48,869 bases of DNA from Bacteroidales bacterium (GTDB lineage Bacteria; Bacteroidota; Bacteroidia; Bacteroidales; GWA2-32-17): NCBI GenBank assembly GCA_026417155.1, contig JAOADU010000020.1, forward strand, positions 1 to 48,869, written 5' to 3'. Position 1 is the stretch's first letter. Every line of letters starts with the position of its first letter. The translations under genes and the position numbers were made by a program. This document shows positions 9,132 to 18,442 of the stretch, piece by piece. Below the pieces are notes generated by a model. It worked only from the letters and a program-made list of their open reading frames with translations. It did no database searches and had not been told where the DNA came from.

Positions 9132-9929
9132 ATGTTATTACATTTTTATAAATATCAAGCAACAGGTAATGATTTCATAATCATAGATTGCAACGAGCAT
9201 TTTATTGATTTTAACAATGAAAAACTCATACAGCAACTTTGTAACCGACATTTTGGCATTGGCGCTGATGGACTTATACTATTTTGTAAACATAATACGT
9301 ATGACTTTGAAATGAAATATTTTAATTCTGATGGGAAATTAGCAACGATGTGTGGAAATGGTGGCAGAAGTATTGTAAAATTTGCTTACGATAAAAACTA
9401 TATTCATGAAACTTGTGTATTCTTAGCTTCCGATGGAATACATAAAGCAACCCTAACAAACAACAATACTATACTCCTTAACATGCAAGACGTGCAAGAA
9501 ATTAAGCAACATTGCGATGGATTTGAAATAAACACAGGGTCACCACACTTTGTTATACCTATTAAAGAAAATATTGATGATATTAACGTAAATAATATTG
9601 GCAAAGAAATTCGTTTTCAAAATAGATTTAAACCATACGGAATCAATGTAAATTTTGTACATCGTAAAGATGACCATATTTACCTTCGTACTTACGAACG
9701 TGGTGTCGAAAACGAAACGCTATCTTGTGGAACAGGTGCCGTTGCTTCGGCTATTTGGTCTTGCTTATCTAAACCTATGGGGAAATATTCCATTCCTATT
9801 AAAACCATGGGAGGAGTATTAACTGTACATTTTGACAAACAAGATAACCTTTATACCAACATTTGGCTCGAAGGTGAAGCAAAATTTGTTTTTGAAGGGA
9901 AAATAAATTTACAAGATGTTATTTTTTAA
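9132..9929 (+). CDS. dapF: Diaminopimelate epimerase
   Basis: DapF interconverts LL- and meso-diaminopimelate, giving the cross-linking amino acid of peptidoglycan and the precursor of lysine. The 265-residue protein is of normal family length. It opens with 'FYKYQATGNDF', has the first catalytic cysteine C74 in 'MCGNGGRS' and the second C199 in 'LSCGTGAVAS'; this pair forms the cofactor-independent two-base racemase site. The conserved 'GIGADGLI' (42-49) is also present. The ATG at 9132 is preceded by a GAGG motif. The 3' end overlaps the convergent MFS gene by 11 bases. No other lysine pathway gene is adjacent; the gene appears to be monocistronic. Confidence 0.96.
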   Translation: MLLHFYKYQATGNDFIIIDCNEHFIDFNNEKLIQQLCNRHFGIGADGLILFCKHNTYDFEMKYFNSDGKLATMCGNGGRSIVKFAYDKNYIHETCVFLASDGIHKATLTNNNTILLNMQDVQEIKQHCDGFEINTGSPHFVIPIKENIDDINVNNIGKEIRFQNRFKPYGINVNFVHRKDDHIYLRTYERGVENETLSCGTGAVASAIWSCLSKPMGKYSIPIKTMGGVLTVHFDKQDNLYTNIWLEGEAKFVFEGKINLQDVIF

Positions 9930-11304
9930 TATTAGGCAAATCTAATCCATAACCTTTTTTCTTGTCTACTGCCTTTAAAACCAAAGAAAGAATTACAGCC
10001 AGAACTCCGAAACCAGCAAAAATTAATTCGGGAACAGTGTAATCATATACTGCTCCTTGTGCAATAGCTTCGGGTGTGATGGTAGGATTTGATGCCGATA
10101 ATGCATATCCTATAAGCACAGGAACACCTAATAAACCCCAATTTTGAATCCAAAAAATTAATCCATAAGCAGAACCTAACGAACGCTCTTCGACAATTTT
10201 GGGTAACGATGGCCACATTGAGGCCGGAACTAACGAAAATGCAGTTCCCAATATTACTATTGTTGCAATGGCGATAAAATAATTAAAAGTATCGGCAGGT
10301 ACTAATGCAAAAATTAAATGCGAAATAGTTAGCAAAAGTGCACCATATAACATTAACGTTGCACCTAAGCCTTTTTTATCAAGAAAAAAGCCTATAAATG
10401 GAGTTAGTATCATGGCACCAATTGGGAAAAATGAAAATAAAGCAGCTGCATCTTTTAAACTAATACCTAATTTTGAAGCCAACATATCTGTAGCAAATTT
10501 TTGGAATGGAAAAATTGCAGAATAAAATAATACACATAAACCAGCAATTGCTAAAAAGCCCGGATTAGATAATATTTTTCCGATATCCTTGATTTTAAAT
10601 TCTTCATCCGAACCTTTTTCAATTTTTGTTCCCTCTTGTTTATCTAATTTTAGGTCCATAAATGTATATATCAAAAACAAAAGAAAACCAACAACTAAAA
10701 ATGCAACTCCCCAAAAAATAGAATTTGAAACTCCTCCATGCTCAGCAAAAATGGGCGATAAACGAAATACTGCAAACACCCCTAACCTTGCCGTTGCCAT
10801 CTCTAATCCCATTGCTAATGCAAGTTCTTTTCCCCGAAACCATTTAACAATAGTTTTAGAAACAGTTATGCCTGCCATTTCAACCCCCACACCAAAAATC
10901 ATGAACCCAATATAAGCCAATAATGCAGTGGTGGGCAATTCCATTCCTAAAATAGAAACAGCCGACTCAATAGGTATAAACGAAACAGCATAATATTTTA
11001 TCCCTCCCCCTAAAACCATTGTAAAACCCGACAATAAAAGTGTAAATCGAATTCCCATTTTATCAAGAATAATTCCGGATAAAATTAAGAACCCGGCAAA
11101 GACATTTAAGAAAAATTCCGAACCACCCAACATTCCATAAACTTCGGGTGTCCATTTATATGTTTTTTCAAATAAATTTTGTAGTGGCGATGCTACATCT
11201 ACAAAAAAATAAGCAAAAAACATTGTTAACGAAATCAATCCCAATGCAAACCACCGGGCAGTTTTCGAATCTCTTAAGGTTCGTTGAACTTCTGTCATAA
11301 TCAT
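9919..11304 (-). CDS. Major facilitator superfamily transporter
   Basis: The product is a 461-residue membrane protein with about 12 hydrophobic segments. A loop after helix 2 ('LDKMGIRF') resembles the MFS signature, and a matching second-half motif ('FLDKKGLG') appears after the central hydrophilic loop (about 235-255, rich in Lys and Glu). The N-terminal 'VDVASPLQNLF' in helix 1 and the arrangement resemble the broad OFA/MFSD1-like group, which includes carboxylate and dipeptide carriers, but I cannot name the substrate. Two ATG starts six bases apart (11304 and 11298) are equivalent. The gene is tail-to-tail with dapF, with an 11-base overlap. Confidence 0.88.
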   Translation of the reverse strand: MIMTEVQRTLRDSKTARWFALGLISLTMFFAYFFVDVASPLQNLFEKTYKWTPEVYGMLGGSEFFLNVFAGFLILSGIILDKMGIRFTLLLSGFTMVLGGGIKYYAVSFIPIESAVSILGMELPTTALLAYIGFMIFGVGVEMAGITVSKTIVKWFRGKELALAMGLEMATARLGVFAVFRLSPIFAEHGGVSNSIFWGVAFLVVGFLLFLIYTFMDLKLDKQEGTKIEKGSDEEFKIKDIGKILSNPGFLAIAGLCVLFYSAIFPFQKFATDMLASKLGISLKDAAALFSFFPIGAMILTPFIGFFLDKKGLGATLMLYGALLLTISHLIFALVPADTFNYFIAIATIVILGTAFSLVPASMWPSLPKIVEERSLGSAYGLIFWIQNWGLLGVPVLIGYALSASNPTITPEAIAQGAVYDYTVPELIFAGFGVLAVILSLVLKAVDKKKGYGLDLPNIKK

Positions 11305-11383
11305 TATTTTTTAACTTCGTGCAAAGCTATAAAATATTCTTTTGAAAAATTAAATATCCAGTAAAATTTTGGCATATTTTTGA

Positions 11384-11391
11384 TACTTTTG
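11384..11391 (+). promoter_or_regulatory. Candidate -7 box for the thioredoxin gene
   Basis: TACTTTTG matches TAnnTTTG and lies 37 bases before the ATG at 11429. An overlapping-distance second match, TATTTTTG, occurs at 11375-11382. The nearest upstream TTTG (11368-11371) is only 12 bases away from the first match, shorter than the usual 19-21, so which box is used is uncertain. Confidence 0.4.
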
Positions 11392-11428
11392 TAAAAATTC
11401 ATGACTAATAGCACAAAGAAAAAAATCA

Positions 11429-12610
11429 ATGAAAATATATTTTACATGTTTATTTTTTTTAATTAATTCTATTGTTTTTTCTCAAGGAATTAAATTTTTC
11501 GAAGGTTCGCTAGATGCTGTTAAAGCCGAAGCCTCAAAACAAAATAAATTTATTTTTGTTGATTGCTACACAACTTGGTGTGGTCCGTGCAAATGGTTAG
11601 CTAAATATGTTTTTACAAATGCACACATAGGTAATTTTTATAACCAAAACTTTGTAAACTACACGCTCGACATGGAAAAGGGCGAAGGAAAAGAATTTGC
11701 AAAAAAATATGGCATTCATGCCTATCCTACGTTATTATTTATTGATTTTAAAGGAAATGTTCAGCATCGTTATGTTGGTGCCTGCGATACCATTTCTTTT
11801 TTAGCCATAGGTAAACAAGCGCTCGACACAAATAATAATTTTGGTAGTTTATTAAGAAGATATCAACGAGGCGATCGGACGCCAGATTTTTTAGCTAAAT
11901 ATGCTCTTACATGTGCCGCTGTTTATTATCCTTACGATGTGCAAGAATACTTTGCTACTCAACCCGACTCTGCATTATTTAAAGAAATAAACATACAAAT
12001 TTTAGAACGCTATACACCAAGTATATATTCAAGAGAATTTAAGTATGTAATAAAAAATTTCGACCAATTTGTAATAAATTATAGTTTTGAGCGAATATAT
12101 GCATATATTACAAACAGTATAGTAAAGTACTTATACGCATCATCTACACAAAAAGACTTCTCTGCTGAAAAAGAAATTGAAAAATTTTTATCTTCTTTCA
12201 TTTTTCCATATTCACCTTACTGGAAAGCTGCATTCTTAATGGAATATAACGGATATTATAAGGTAAAACGCTATACAGAATCCATTCAATATGCCAAACA
12301 ATTCTTGCAGCAAGCTATACTTTCAACTCCATATCATCAACAAAGTTTTATCGTTTCAACAGAAAGCTTAAAGAATAAAATCTCAGACGAATTTTTACTT
12401 AAAGAATTTACTGCTTTTTTAAACAATTATTTAAATAAAATTGAGACATACAATAATTCTACATTGTTGCTTAATGTTTTAAACATAAGCATTAAAGCCA
12501 AAAATAAAGAAATGGCTGAAAAAGTTAAATTATTGTTTAAAAATGTGGCATTAAACGACCAACAACAAAAAGAATATGAACAATTAATAAAACAATTACA
12601 AACATTATAG
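11429..12610 (+). CDS. Exported thioredoxin-domain protein with long helical C-terminus
   Basis: The 393-residue protein begins with a signal peptide ending 'VFSQ'. Residues about 22-135 are a thioredoxin fold with the classical active site W50-C51-G-P-C54 and a cis-proline in 'AYPTLLF'. The remaining 250 residues are helix-rich without cysteine pairs and resemble the alpha-helical tails of other Bacteroidota periplasmic thioredoxin-like proteins; no named domain is evident. It probably acts as a periplasmic disulfide reductase. Its 3' end overlaps the convergent cardiolipin synthase gene by six bases. It is a second exported CxxC protein in the window, besides the one at the left edge. Confidence 0.88.
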   Translation: MKIYFTCLFFLINSIVFSQGIKFFEGSLDAVKAEASKQNKFIFVDCYTTWCGPCKWLAKYVFTNAHIGNFYNQNFVNYTLDMEKGEGKEFAKKYGIHAYPTLLFIDFKGNVQHRYVGACDTISFLAIGKQALDTNNNFGSLLRRYQRGDRTPDFLAKYALTCAAVYYPYDVQEYFATQPDSALFKEINIQILERYTPSIYSREFKYVIKNFDQFVINYSFERIYAYITNSIVKYLYASSTQKDFSAEKEIEKFLSSFIFPYSPYWKAAFLMEYNGYYKVKRYTESIQYAKQFLQQAILSTPYHQQSFIVSTESLKNKISDEFLLKEFTAFLNNYLNKIETYNNSTLLLNVLNISIKAKNKEMAEKVKLLFKNVALNDQQQKEYEQLIKQLQTL

Positions 12611-14059
12611 TATAGGGCTAAATATACGCGCAATTCCTTGAGCAAAATGATGTGTAAAAGGCTTATTATAATATTCCTCTAAAATTACTTTATCGCAATG
12701 TTTCAGATCGTCCAAATACGTTTGTTTCAATTTTAATGTAATTTCTTTGTCATAAATAAGTGCATTTACCTCAAAGTTTTGATCGAAGCTACGTAAGTCC
12801 ATATTGGCAGTACCAACGGACGAAATAATATCGTCAACTATAAGCACTTTGCTATGCGTAAAACCTTTCTTATAGGTATAAACCGAAACATTTGCTTCTA
12901 ATAATTCGGGCAAATACGATAAAGAACCGTAATACGTTAATTTTGAATCGGACCTATGTGGTAATATAATTCTCACATCAACACCGCTCAGTGCAATAGT
13001 TTTTATGGCTGTAAGAATACTTTCGTTAGGTATAAAATAAGGAGTTGACATGTACACATATTTTCTTGCTGTACTTATCAAATAAAAATAGGCTTGCATT
13101 ATGCTATTCCAATCCGAGTCAGGTCCACTAGCAATTATTTGAACGATATTTCGGTTACGAGGTTTGTTTTCGGGAAAATAAATATCTTGCGATAATAATC
13201 GGTCGGTAGCAAAATGCCAATCGGTAAGAAAAATTAACTGCAACGAATGAACCGCTGTTCCAATAATTTTTAGATGCGTATCACGCCAAATTCCTATATC
13301 AGGGCTACCATACCAATATCTATCGGCTATATTTAGTCCTCCGATAAAACCAATCTTACCATCTACTACAATAATTTTTCTATGATTGCGATAATTAATT
13401 CTTTGAGCTAATCGCGGAAATCGTACCGGCAAAAAGGCATACACCTCTATCCCGGCTTTTGTTAATTCATGAATAACTTTTTTACTCAACCCCCACGAAC
13501 CTACATCATCATACAAAACCCTAACCTCGATACCTTCATTAGCTTTTTTTACTAAAAGCTCTTTTAACTGTTGAAAAACCTTTCCCTCTTCAATAATGTA
13601 CGATTCTATATGTATGTGATGTTTAGCTTGAGTAATTGCGTCGAATATTGCAGGAAATGTTTCATCGCCATTCTGAAGAATATCAATTTTATTGTGCATA
13701 GTAAGAATTGCTTTGCTGTTGTTGAAAAGAAGTTTCACAGCACCAATCTTCGATATTAATTCAGGATCATTTTGCAGTAAATTATGGATAAGATGTTTAT
13801 TTTGCCACAACAAATGCTTTTCTACTTGTCTAAAATCGCTTAATTCTTTTCTAAAAAAAACTTTTTTCTTACGATACGACCTACCAAAAAAGAAAAATAA
13901 AATCAATCCGGCTAAAGGTATCAATAAAATAACCGAAATCCATGCTATTGTTTTTATAGGATCTCGACGCTGCACAATAATAATAACAATGCTTATAAAA
14001 ATTAGTACAACCAATAATATTCGCCAACCAGATACCAATATATTCCAAAACTCATTCAT
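12605..14059 (-). CDS. cls: Cardiolipin synthase (phospholipase D family)
   Basis: The ATG at 14059 gives 484 residues, the usual Cls length, and overlaps the stop of the upstream phosphoesterase gene (ATGA, 14056-14059). An ATG at 14095 would add 12 residues. The first 60 residues contain two membrane helices. Two HKD motifs define the active site: H226-x-K228-x4-D233 in 'NHRKIIVVD' and H402-x-K404-x4-D409 in 'THSKVLIVD'. The enzyme condenses two phosphatidylglycerol molecules (or PG with PE, depending on type) to cardiolipin at the inner membrane. The short 'FFFFGRSYRKKK' between the membrane helices and the soluble part is typical. Family assignment is secure; substrate type is not resolved. 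Confidence 0.94.
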   Translation of the reverse strand: MNEFWNILVSGWRILLVVLIFISIVIIIVQRRDPIKTIAWISVILLIPLAGLILFFFFGRSYRKKKVFFRKELSDFRQVEKHLLWQNKHLIHNLLQNDPELISKIGAVKLLFNNSKAILTMHNKIDILQNGDETFPAIFDAITQAKHHIHIESYIIEEGKVFQQLKELLVKKANEGIEVRVLYDDVGSWGLSKKVIHELTKAGIEVYAFLPVRFPRLAQRINYRNHRKIIVVDGKIGFIGGLNIADRYWYGSPDIGIWRDTHLKIIGTAVHSLQLIFLTDWHFATDRLLSQDIYFPENKPRNRNIVQIIASGPDSDWNSIMQAYFYLISTARKYVYMSTPYFIPNESILTAIKTIALSGVDVRIILPHRSDSKLTYYGSLSYLPELLEANVSVYTYKKGFTHSKVLIVDDIISSVGTANMDLRSFDQNFEVNALIYDKEITLKLKQTYLDDLKHCDKVILEEYYNKPFTHHFAQGIARIFSPIL

Positions 14060-15225
14060 AAACTTTTTAATTCTATTAAAGTAATTTCGGGCCACATACC
14101 TAAACGCATTAAATAGCCAACCATTCCTAATCCTCTATTTACATACAAATAATTATCACCTTGCTTATACAAACCCCACCAATGCTTATATCTTAATTTT
14201 ACAGGACTCCAACAACATTTATCAGTGCAATAACCAAGCTGAAAAGCATGTGTATGTCCCGATAATGTTAATGAATTGGGCAACGATACAACAATTTTTT
14301 CTGACCAATATGTCGGATCATGGCTAAGCACGATAGCAAAAGTATTTACATTAGTAGCAGCTTTTTCAATATCGCCATATTGTTTAAAGGGTTTTAATCC
14401 CCAATTATCAACGCCTACTATTGCGATACTATCATTCTTTATTTTAATATATGAATGTTCATTTCGAAGTACTTTGAAATGAATAGTTTTGTAATATTGA
14501 ATAATCTTCTTAATATTTTTTTCTTTCTCGGAAGGACATTTCCAATACGAATAATCACCAAAATCATGATTTCCTAAAACTGCAAATTTATGCGCTTTGA
14601 AGTATAAATTATCAAGAATAGTGTCTGTTTGTTCTAATTCGTTGTAATATTGATTCACTATGTCGCCTGTAAAAACAATCAAATCGGGTTTATAATAATT
14701 ACAACTATCTACAATTTTATTTAAAAACTTTTCTTTATTTAAAAAACTACCCATGTGAATATCTGACAGATGAATAATTTTAAAACCTTCAAATTCTTTA
14801 GGTAAATTTTTAATATGTACCGTTTCTTTTAACACAGTTATTCTTGTTGAGCCAATGATAATACCATATAGCTGAATGCAAAAAACCAGTATAGCTATAG
14901 TTAAGCTTAAATATTTCCGAAATTTTAACATTTTAACACTTCGAAAAAATAAATGGGGCAAATAAAACAACCCATGAACAATAACATACATAAACTTAGA
15001 AAACAAAAATAAAAAATAAAAAGTCAGAATATGAAATATGTAAGTGTATTTATTCCCTGCATCAAATCGAAATGCCAATATAATCAGCAACATTAAAGTA
15101 AATAATATAAAGGGCAAAAACGAAAGCACTACACTTCTCCGCTTTGTCAAAGCTCGATAATTTGAATACAACGACCAACAAAACAAACTTTCTATAAGCA
15201 AAAAGAAAATAAACGCAATTATCAT
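14056..15225 (-). CDS. Membrane-anchored metallophosphoesterase
   Basis: The 389-residue protein has about four hydrophobic helices in residues 1-125, followed by a calcineurin-like phosphoesterase domain. Metal and catalytic residues are visible: D155 and H157 in 'LSDIHMG', D188 in 'FTGDIVNQ', N219-H220 in 'LGNHDFGDY', H302 in 'VLSHDP', and H324 and H326 in 'SGHTHAFQLG'. This is the YaeI/YkuE-like arrangement; relatives hydrolyse phosphodiesters or lipid-linked phosphates. Cys334-Cys338 ('CTDKCC') is a small cluster of unknown significance. The gene is translationally coupled to cls downstream, which suggests a role in phospholipid or envelope metabolism, though this is inference. It is divergent from the 96-residue gene upstream of dnaN. 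Confidence 0.9.
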   Translation of the reverse strand: MIIAFIFFLLIESLFCWSLYSNYRALTKRRSVVLSFLPFILFTLMLLIILAFRFDAGNKYTYIFHILTFYFLFLFSKFMYVIVHGLFYLPHLFFRSVKMLKFRKYLSLTIAILVFCIQLYGIIIGSTRITVLKETVHIKNLPKEFEGFKIIHLSDIHMGSFLNKEKFLNKIVDSCNYYKPDLIVFTGDIVNQYYNELEQTDTILDNLYFKAHKFAVLGNHDFGDYSYWKCPSEKEKNIKKIIQYYKTIHFKVLRNEHSYIKIKNDSIAIVGVDNWGLKPFKQYGDIEKAATNVNTFAIVLSHDPTYWSEKIVVSLPNSLTLSGHTHAFQLGYCTDKCCWSPVKLRYKHWWGLYKQGDNYLYVNRGLGMVGYLMRLGMWPEITLIELKSL

Positions 15226-15229
15226 AATA

Positions 15230-15261
15230 TTTGGAAAAAATTTTTTAGCTCATTACCTTTG
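15230..15261 (+). promoter_or_regulatory. Strong Bacteroidota-type promoter (-33 TTTG, -7 TACCTTTG)
   Basis: TTTG at 15230-15233 and TACCTTTG at 15254-15261 are separated by 20 bases, matching the published Bacteroidota consensus TTTG-N19-21-TAnnTTTG. Transcription should start within about ten bases downstream, giving a leader of roughly a dozen bases before the ATG at 15280. The -33 box lies five bases from the divergent phosphoesterase start. Confidence 0.75.
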
Positions 15262-15279
15262 CACAAAAATAAAAATATT

Positions 15280-15570
15280 ATGGCAAGTATTCGAAATCTT
15301 AAAAAAGATATTGATTATTTAACTAACGAAGTTGTAAATACTGCATATTTAGCTATTGGCATTCATGGCGAAAAAATTGAGCAAAAAGTTATTGACCTTT
15401 TAGAAGAAGTTATTGATTTTCACAACAGTTTATATCAAAAAATTCAAGATGCCCCTACAGGCAAAAAAAACAAACAAGCCAAACCATATTTTAGAGAAAT
15501 TAGACAGGCAATGGACGAAAAATATCCCGAATTCTTTGCCAAACTCAGCAAAATTATTTCTCAACAATAA
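15280..15570 (+). CDS. Conserved small helical protein upstream of dnaN
   Basis: The 96-residue product starts 'MASIRNLKKDIDYLTNEVV'; an upstream in-frame ATG at 15259 falls within the promoter and is rejected. The sequence is mostly helical, charged and lacks a signal peptide, so it is probably cytoplasmic. A 'FREIRQAMDEKYPEFFAKLSKI' stretch near the C-terminus is the kind of conserved block seen in small uncharacterised Bacteroidota proteins, but I do not recognise a named family. A strong promoter precedes it, and dnaN starts 109 bases downstream with its own likely promoter. Function unknown. Confidence 0.8.
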   Translation: MASIRNLKKDIDYLTNEVVNTAYLAIGIHGEKIEQKVIDLLEEVIDFHNSLYQKIQDAPTGKKNKQAKPYFREIRQAMDEKYPEFFAKLSKIISQQ

Positions 15571-15621
15571 AGTTCTTAACATAAAATTTGCTCTTTGTTT
15601 AAAAATTTTTTTATATAAAAT

Positions 15622-15650
15622 CTTGTATTTTCTTACTTTTTATATCTTTG
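15622..15650 (+). promoter_or_regulatory. Probable dnaN promoter
   Basis: TATCTTTG at 15643-15650 matches the -7 consensus exactly. An imperfect -33 box, CTTG at 15622-15625, lies 17 bases upstream, slightly short. Transcription from here leaves a leader of roughly 20 bases before the dnaN ATG at 15680. Confidence 0.55.
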
Positions 15651-15679
15651 CAAGTTCATAAATAAAATTTTTGATCGTT

Positions 15680-16813
15680 ATGTTGACATTTATTGTTTCC
15701 AGTACAGAATTATACGAAAAACTACAACAGTTAAATAAAGTTGTACCTTCAAAAAGTACGTTACCTATTTTAGGCAACTTTTTATTCGAATTGAATAATA
15801 ACACTCTTACTTTAACCGCAACCGATACGTCTAACACTATAACAACACAATTACAGCTGCAAAACGTAGAAGGTACAGGAAGTATATGCATCGATGCAAA
15901 AAAACTGATTGATATCATTAAAGAATTTGGCGAACAACCCATTACTTTTAACATTAACGAGGAAAACAAAAACATTGAAATTACAACGCAAAATGGTAAA
16001 TATACCCTTGTAGGATACGATCACAATGACTTTCCACAACTACCAACACTTAAAAAAGATGCCAACCGTTTTATCATTTCTGGCGAAGCTCTATTAGCAG
16101 GTATCCAAAAAACATTCTTTGCAATAGCCAACGACAACTTGCGTCCCATAATGAATGGAATATATTTTGATATTAGCCCCACAGAAATCAATTTTGTATC
16201 TACCGATGCACATAAATTAGTACGTTACAAACGGTTCGATGTGAAAGTAGATTTTACTAATTCATTCATTTTAAGCCAAAAATCGGCAGCATTACTTAAA
16301 ACTATGATTGATAAAAACACCGCCGAAGTACATGTTTCGTTCGATAAACAAAATGCTCACTTCGAAGTAAACGACACTCATCTCATTTGTCGCTTAATAG
16401 AAGGTGTTTATCCTGCTTATAACTCTGTAATACCCGTAGATAATCCCAATAAGCTAACTATAGATCGGGTCGAATTCATGAATAGTATTAAACGTGTAAG
16501 CATATTTTCCAATCCAGCAACCAATTTAGTTCGCTTACAACTTAATGCAAATCAAATTACCGTTAGTGCTCAAGATTACGATTTAGCAACATCGGGTATT
16601 GAAGTATTGCCATGCTCCTATGAAGGAAAAAATATGGACATCGGATTCAAGTCTTCATTTTTACATGAAATATTAGCTAATCATACTTCAACCAATATAA
16701 TTATGGAATTATCCGATCCTACCCGTGCAGGACTTGTACTTGCAGCCGACGAAGATCACACTATCGAACATACTTTAATGCTTATCATGCCTATGAAAAT
16801 CAATACAGAATAA
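15680..16813 (+). CDS. dnaN: DNA polymerase III sliding clamp (beta subunit)
   Basis: The 377-residue protein is of normal length. The start at 15680 is chosen because 'MLTFIVSSTELYEKL' aligns with the standard N-terminus; a TTG nine bases earlier is less likely. Family marks include 'VVPSKSTLPILGNFLFEL', 'ISGEALLAGIQKTFFAIANDNLRPIMNGIYF', 'STDAHKLVRY', and the C-terminal 'LMLIMPMKI' in place of the usual 'yviMPM(r/k)l'. Beta clamp dimers encircle DNA and tether the replicative polymerase and other factors. It is followed 62 bases later by two TPR-PD40 genes and then a DnaQ-like exonuclease. Confidence 0.97.
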   Translation: MLTFIVSSTELYEKLQQLNKVVPSKSTLPILGNFLFELNNNTLTLTATDTSNTITTQLQLQNVEGTGSICIDAKKLIDIIKEFGEQPITFNINEENKNIEITTQNGKYTLVGYDHNDFPQLPTLKKDANRFIISGEALLAGIQKTFFAIANDNLRPIMNGIYFDISPTEINFVSTDAHKLVRYKRFDVKVDFTNSFILSQKSAALLKTMIDKNTAEVHVSFDKQNAHFEVNDTHLICRLIEGVYPAYNSVIPVDNPNKLTIDRVEFMNSIKRVSIFSNPATNLVRLQLNANQITVSAQDYDLATSGIEVLPCSYEGKNMDIGFKSSFLHEILANHTSTNIIMELSDPTRAGLVLAADEDHTIEHTLMLIMPMKINTE

Positions 16814-16823
16814 ATAACTATTC

Positions 16824-16856
16824 TTTGTTTATTTAATTACTTTTTTACTAACTTAG
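16824..16856 (+). promoter_or_regulatory. Possible promoter for the TPR-PD40 pair
   Basis: TTTG at 16824-16827 and TAACTTAG at 16849-16856 are 21 bases apart, so spacing is right, but the second element departs from TAnnTTTG at one position. It is in the 62-base gap between dnaN and the first PD40 gene, about 20 bases before the ATG. Confidence 0.35.
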
Positions 16857-16875
16857 CTCAAAATTATTAATAAGA

Positions 16876-18438
16876 ATGGTTCGAAAGATTAACTTATTAT
16901 TTATTTCGCTGTTATCTTTTGCTATTATTTATGCTCAGGATTTGGCAAAAAAAGAAATAGAAAAACAAGCCGAGCGACATTGGACAAATTTGAATTATAA
17001 ATTAGCTGCAGAACAATACGAAAAATTATTAACTCTTGAGCCTCAAAACACAACATATGCATATAAATTTGCTATTTCTAATTTCTTAGCAGGCCTAAAC
17101 ATAGACAAATCACTAAGAAATATTGAACCTTTACTTGGAAAAGAAAAAAACTTTAACGATATCCCTTTCTGGATTGGCAGAATGTATATGGCTAATTATC
17201 AATTTAACGATGCAATTGATATGTTTAATACATATATTGCAAGCAATAGTACCAATGCCGAACAAGTAAAAGAGGCTCAAAAATACATAAACATGTGTCT
17301 GTCGGGCATACAATTGTTAAATAAGCCTGTAAATGTACATTTCGAAAATTTAGGATCACTCATCAACTCGTCGGCAAATGAATTTTTACCATTAATACCC
17401 TCAAACGAAGAATTTTTAATATTTACATCCGATAAGCGATACGACGAAAGTGCAAAAATGTTTGACGAAAATTTATATATTTCGTATCAAGACAAAACTT
17501 CTTGGACACCAGCTAAACCACTGCAATACATAAATACATTTGATCCTGAAAAAGGAGTAGGATTAAGCTACGACGGTAAAATATTGTATGTATGCGGACA
17601 TTTTGCCAATTCTTATAGCGACATTAATGTTGCCATTCAAAAAAATAAACAATTCAAATTCGATCCTCTAAATAATGTGTTTAGCACTTTGGGCAATAAG
17701 CTTACTACAGGTGCAAGCATTACCGAAGATGGTAAAACAATTTATTTTTCAGCAGTCCGAAACGATTCGCACGGAAAAAGCGATATTTATGTCATCAAAA
17801 TATTACCCAACGGACAATGGAGTCAACCTAAAAATTTAGGAGAAGTAATCAATACGGCAGAAGATGAAATGTATCCTCAAATTTCACCCGATGGAAAAGT
17901 ACTTTACTTTGCAAGTCAAGGACATAATAGCATGGGAGGCTTTGATATTTTTGTCAGTTATTTAAATGAAATAACCAATGAATGGACACCTCCTCAAAAT
18001 TTGGGTTACCCCATAAATAGCCCACTCGACGATTATTCTATTGCTTTTTCGCCTTCGAAAAAATATGCTTATGTGGCTACTGTCAGAAAAGAAGGATTCG
18101 GAGGTTCAGATATTTATAAATTAACATTTAACGATGTTGATGCTCCTACAACCATTATCAAAGGAACTTTATTTGCAAAAACCAATCAAGATTCTATTCA
18201 ATGGAAATCAAATCTCGGAAACCCGGAAATTACAATTTACGATAAAAACAAAAACATCTTTGGAAAATATTTATACAATATGTCTCTCAATCGTTTTGTA
18301 GCAGCATTACCCGCAGGAGAATACGAGCTAAGCATAAAATGCATGGGATTTAAAGAATATACCGAAAAACTAACAATTATGGATCGCTCTTTGTATGTTC
18401 CAGAAACAGATAGAAATTTTTCACTCATCAAAAATTAA
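16876..18438 (+). CDS. Exported TPR and PD40 beta-propeller protein
   Basis: The 520-residue protein starts with a signal peptide ending 'IIYAQ'. Residues about 25-145 contain TPR-like helices. Residues about 155-420 form a PD40 (WD40-like) beta-propeller, recognisable by repeated 'SPDGKVLYFAS' and 'GGFDIFVS' blades. Residues about 430-515 resemble a carboxypeptidase-regulatory-like sandwich. This is the order found in the type IX secretion accessory protein PorE, but the OmpA-like C-terminal domain of PorE is absent. It is the first of a tandem pair with the next gene (4-base gap), clearly paralogous. It is probably an outer-membrane-associated scaffold; the exact function is unknown. Confidence 0.85.
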   Translation: MVRKINLLFISLLSFAIIYAQDLAKKEIEKQAERHWTNLNYKLAAEQYEKLLTLEPQNTTYAYKFAISNFLAGLNIDKSLRNIEPLLGKEKNFNDIPFWIGRMYMANYQFNDAIDMFNTYIASNSTNAEQVKEAQKYINMCLSGIQLLNKPVNVHFENLGSLINSSANEFLPLIPSNEEFLIFTSDKRYDESAKMFDENLYISYQDKTSWTPAKPLQYINTFDPEKGVGLSYDGKILYVCGHFANSYSDINVAIQKNKQFKFDPLNNVFSTLGNKLTTGASITEDGKTIYFSAVRNDSHGKSDIYVIKILPNGQWSQPKNLGEVINTAEDEMYPQISPDGKVLYFASQGHNSMGGFDIFVSYLNEITNEWTPPQNLGYPINSPLDDYSIAFSPSKKYAYVATVRKEGFGGSDIYKLTFNDVDAPTTIIKGTLFAKTNQDSIQWKSNLGNPEITIYDKNKNIFGKYLYNMSLNRFVAALPAGEYELSIKCMGFKEYTEKLTIMDRSLYVPETDRNFSLIKN

Positions 18439-18442
18439 TTTT

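Noticed and set aside
15671-15679. TTG start for dnaN
   Set aside because: It adds three residues not found at the normal N-terminus; the ATG at 15680 fits the family.
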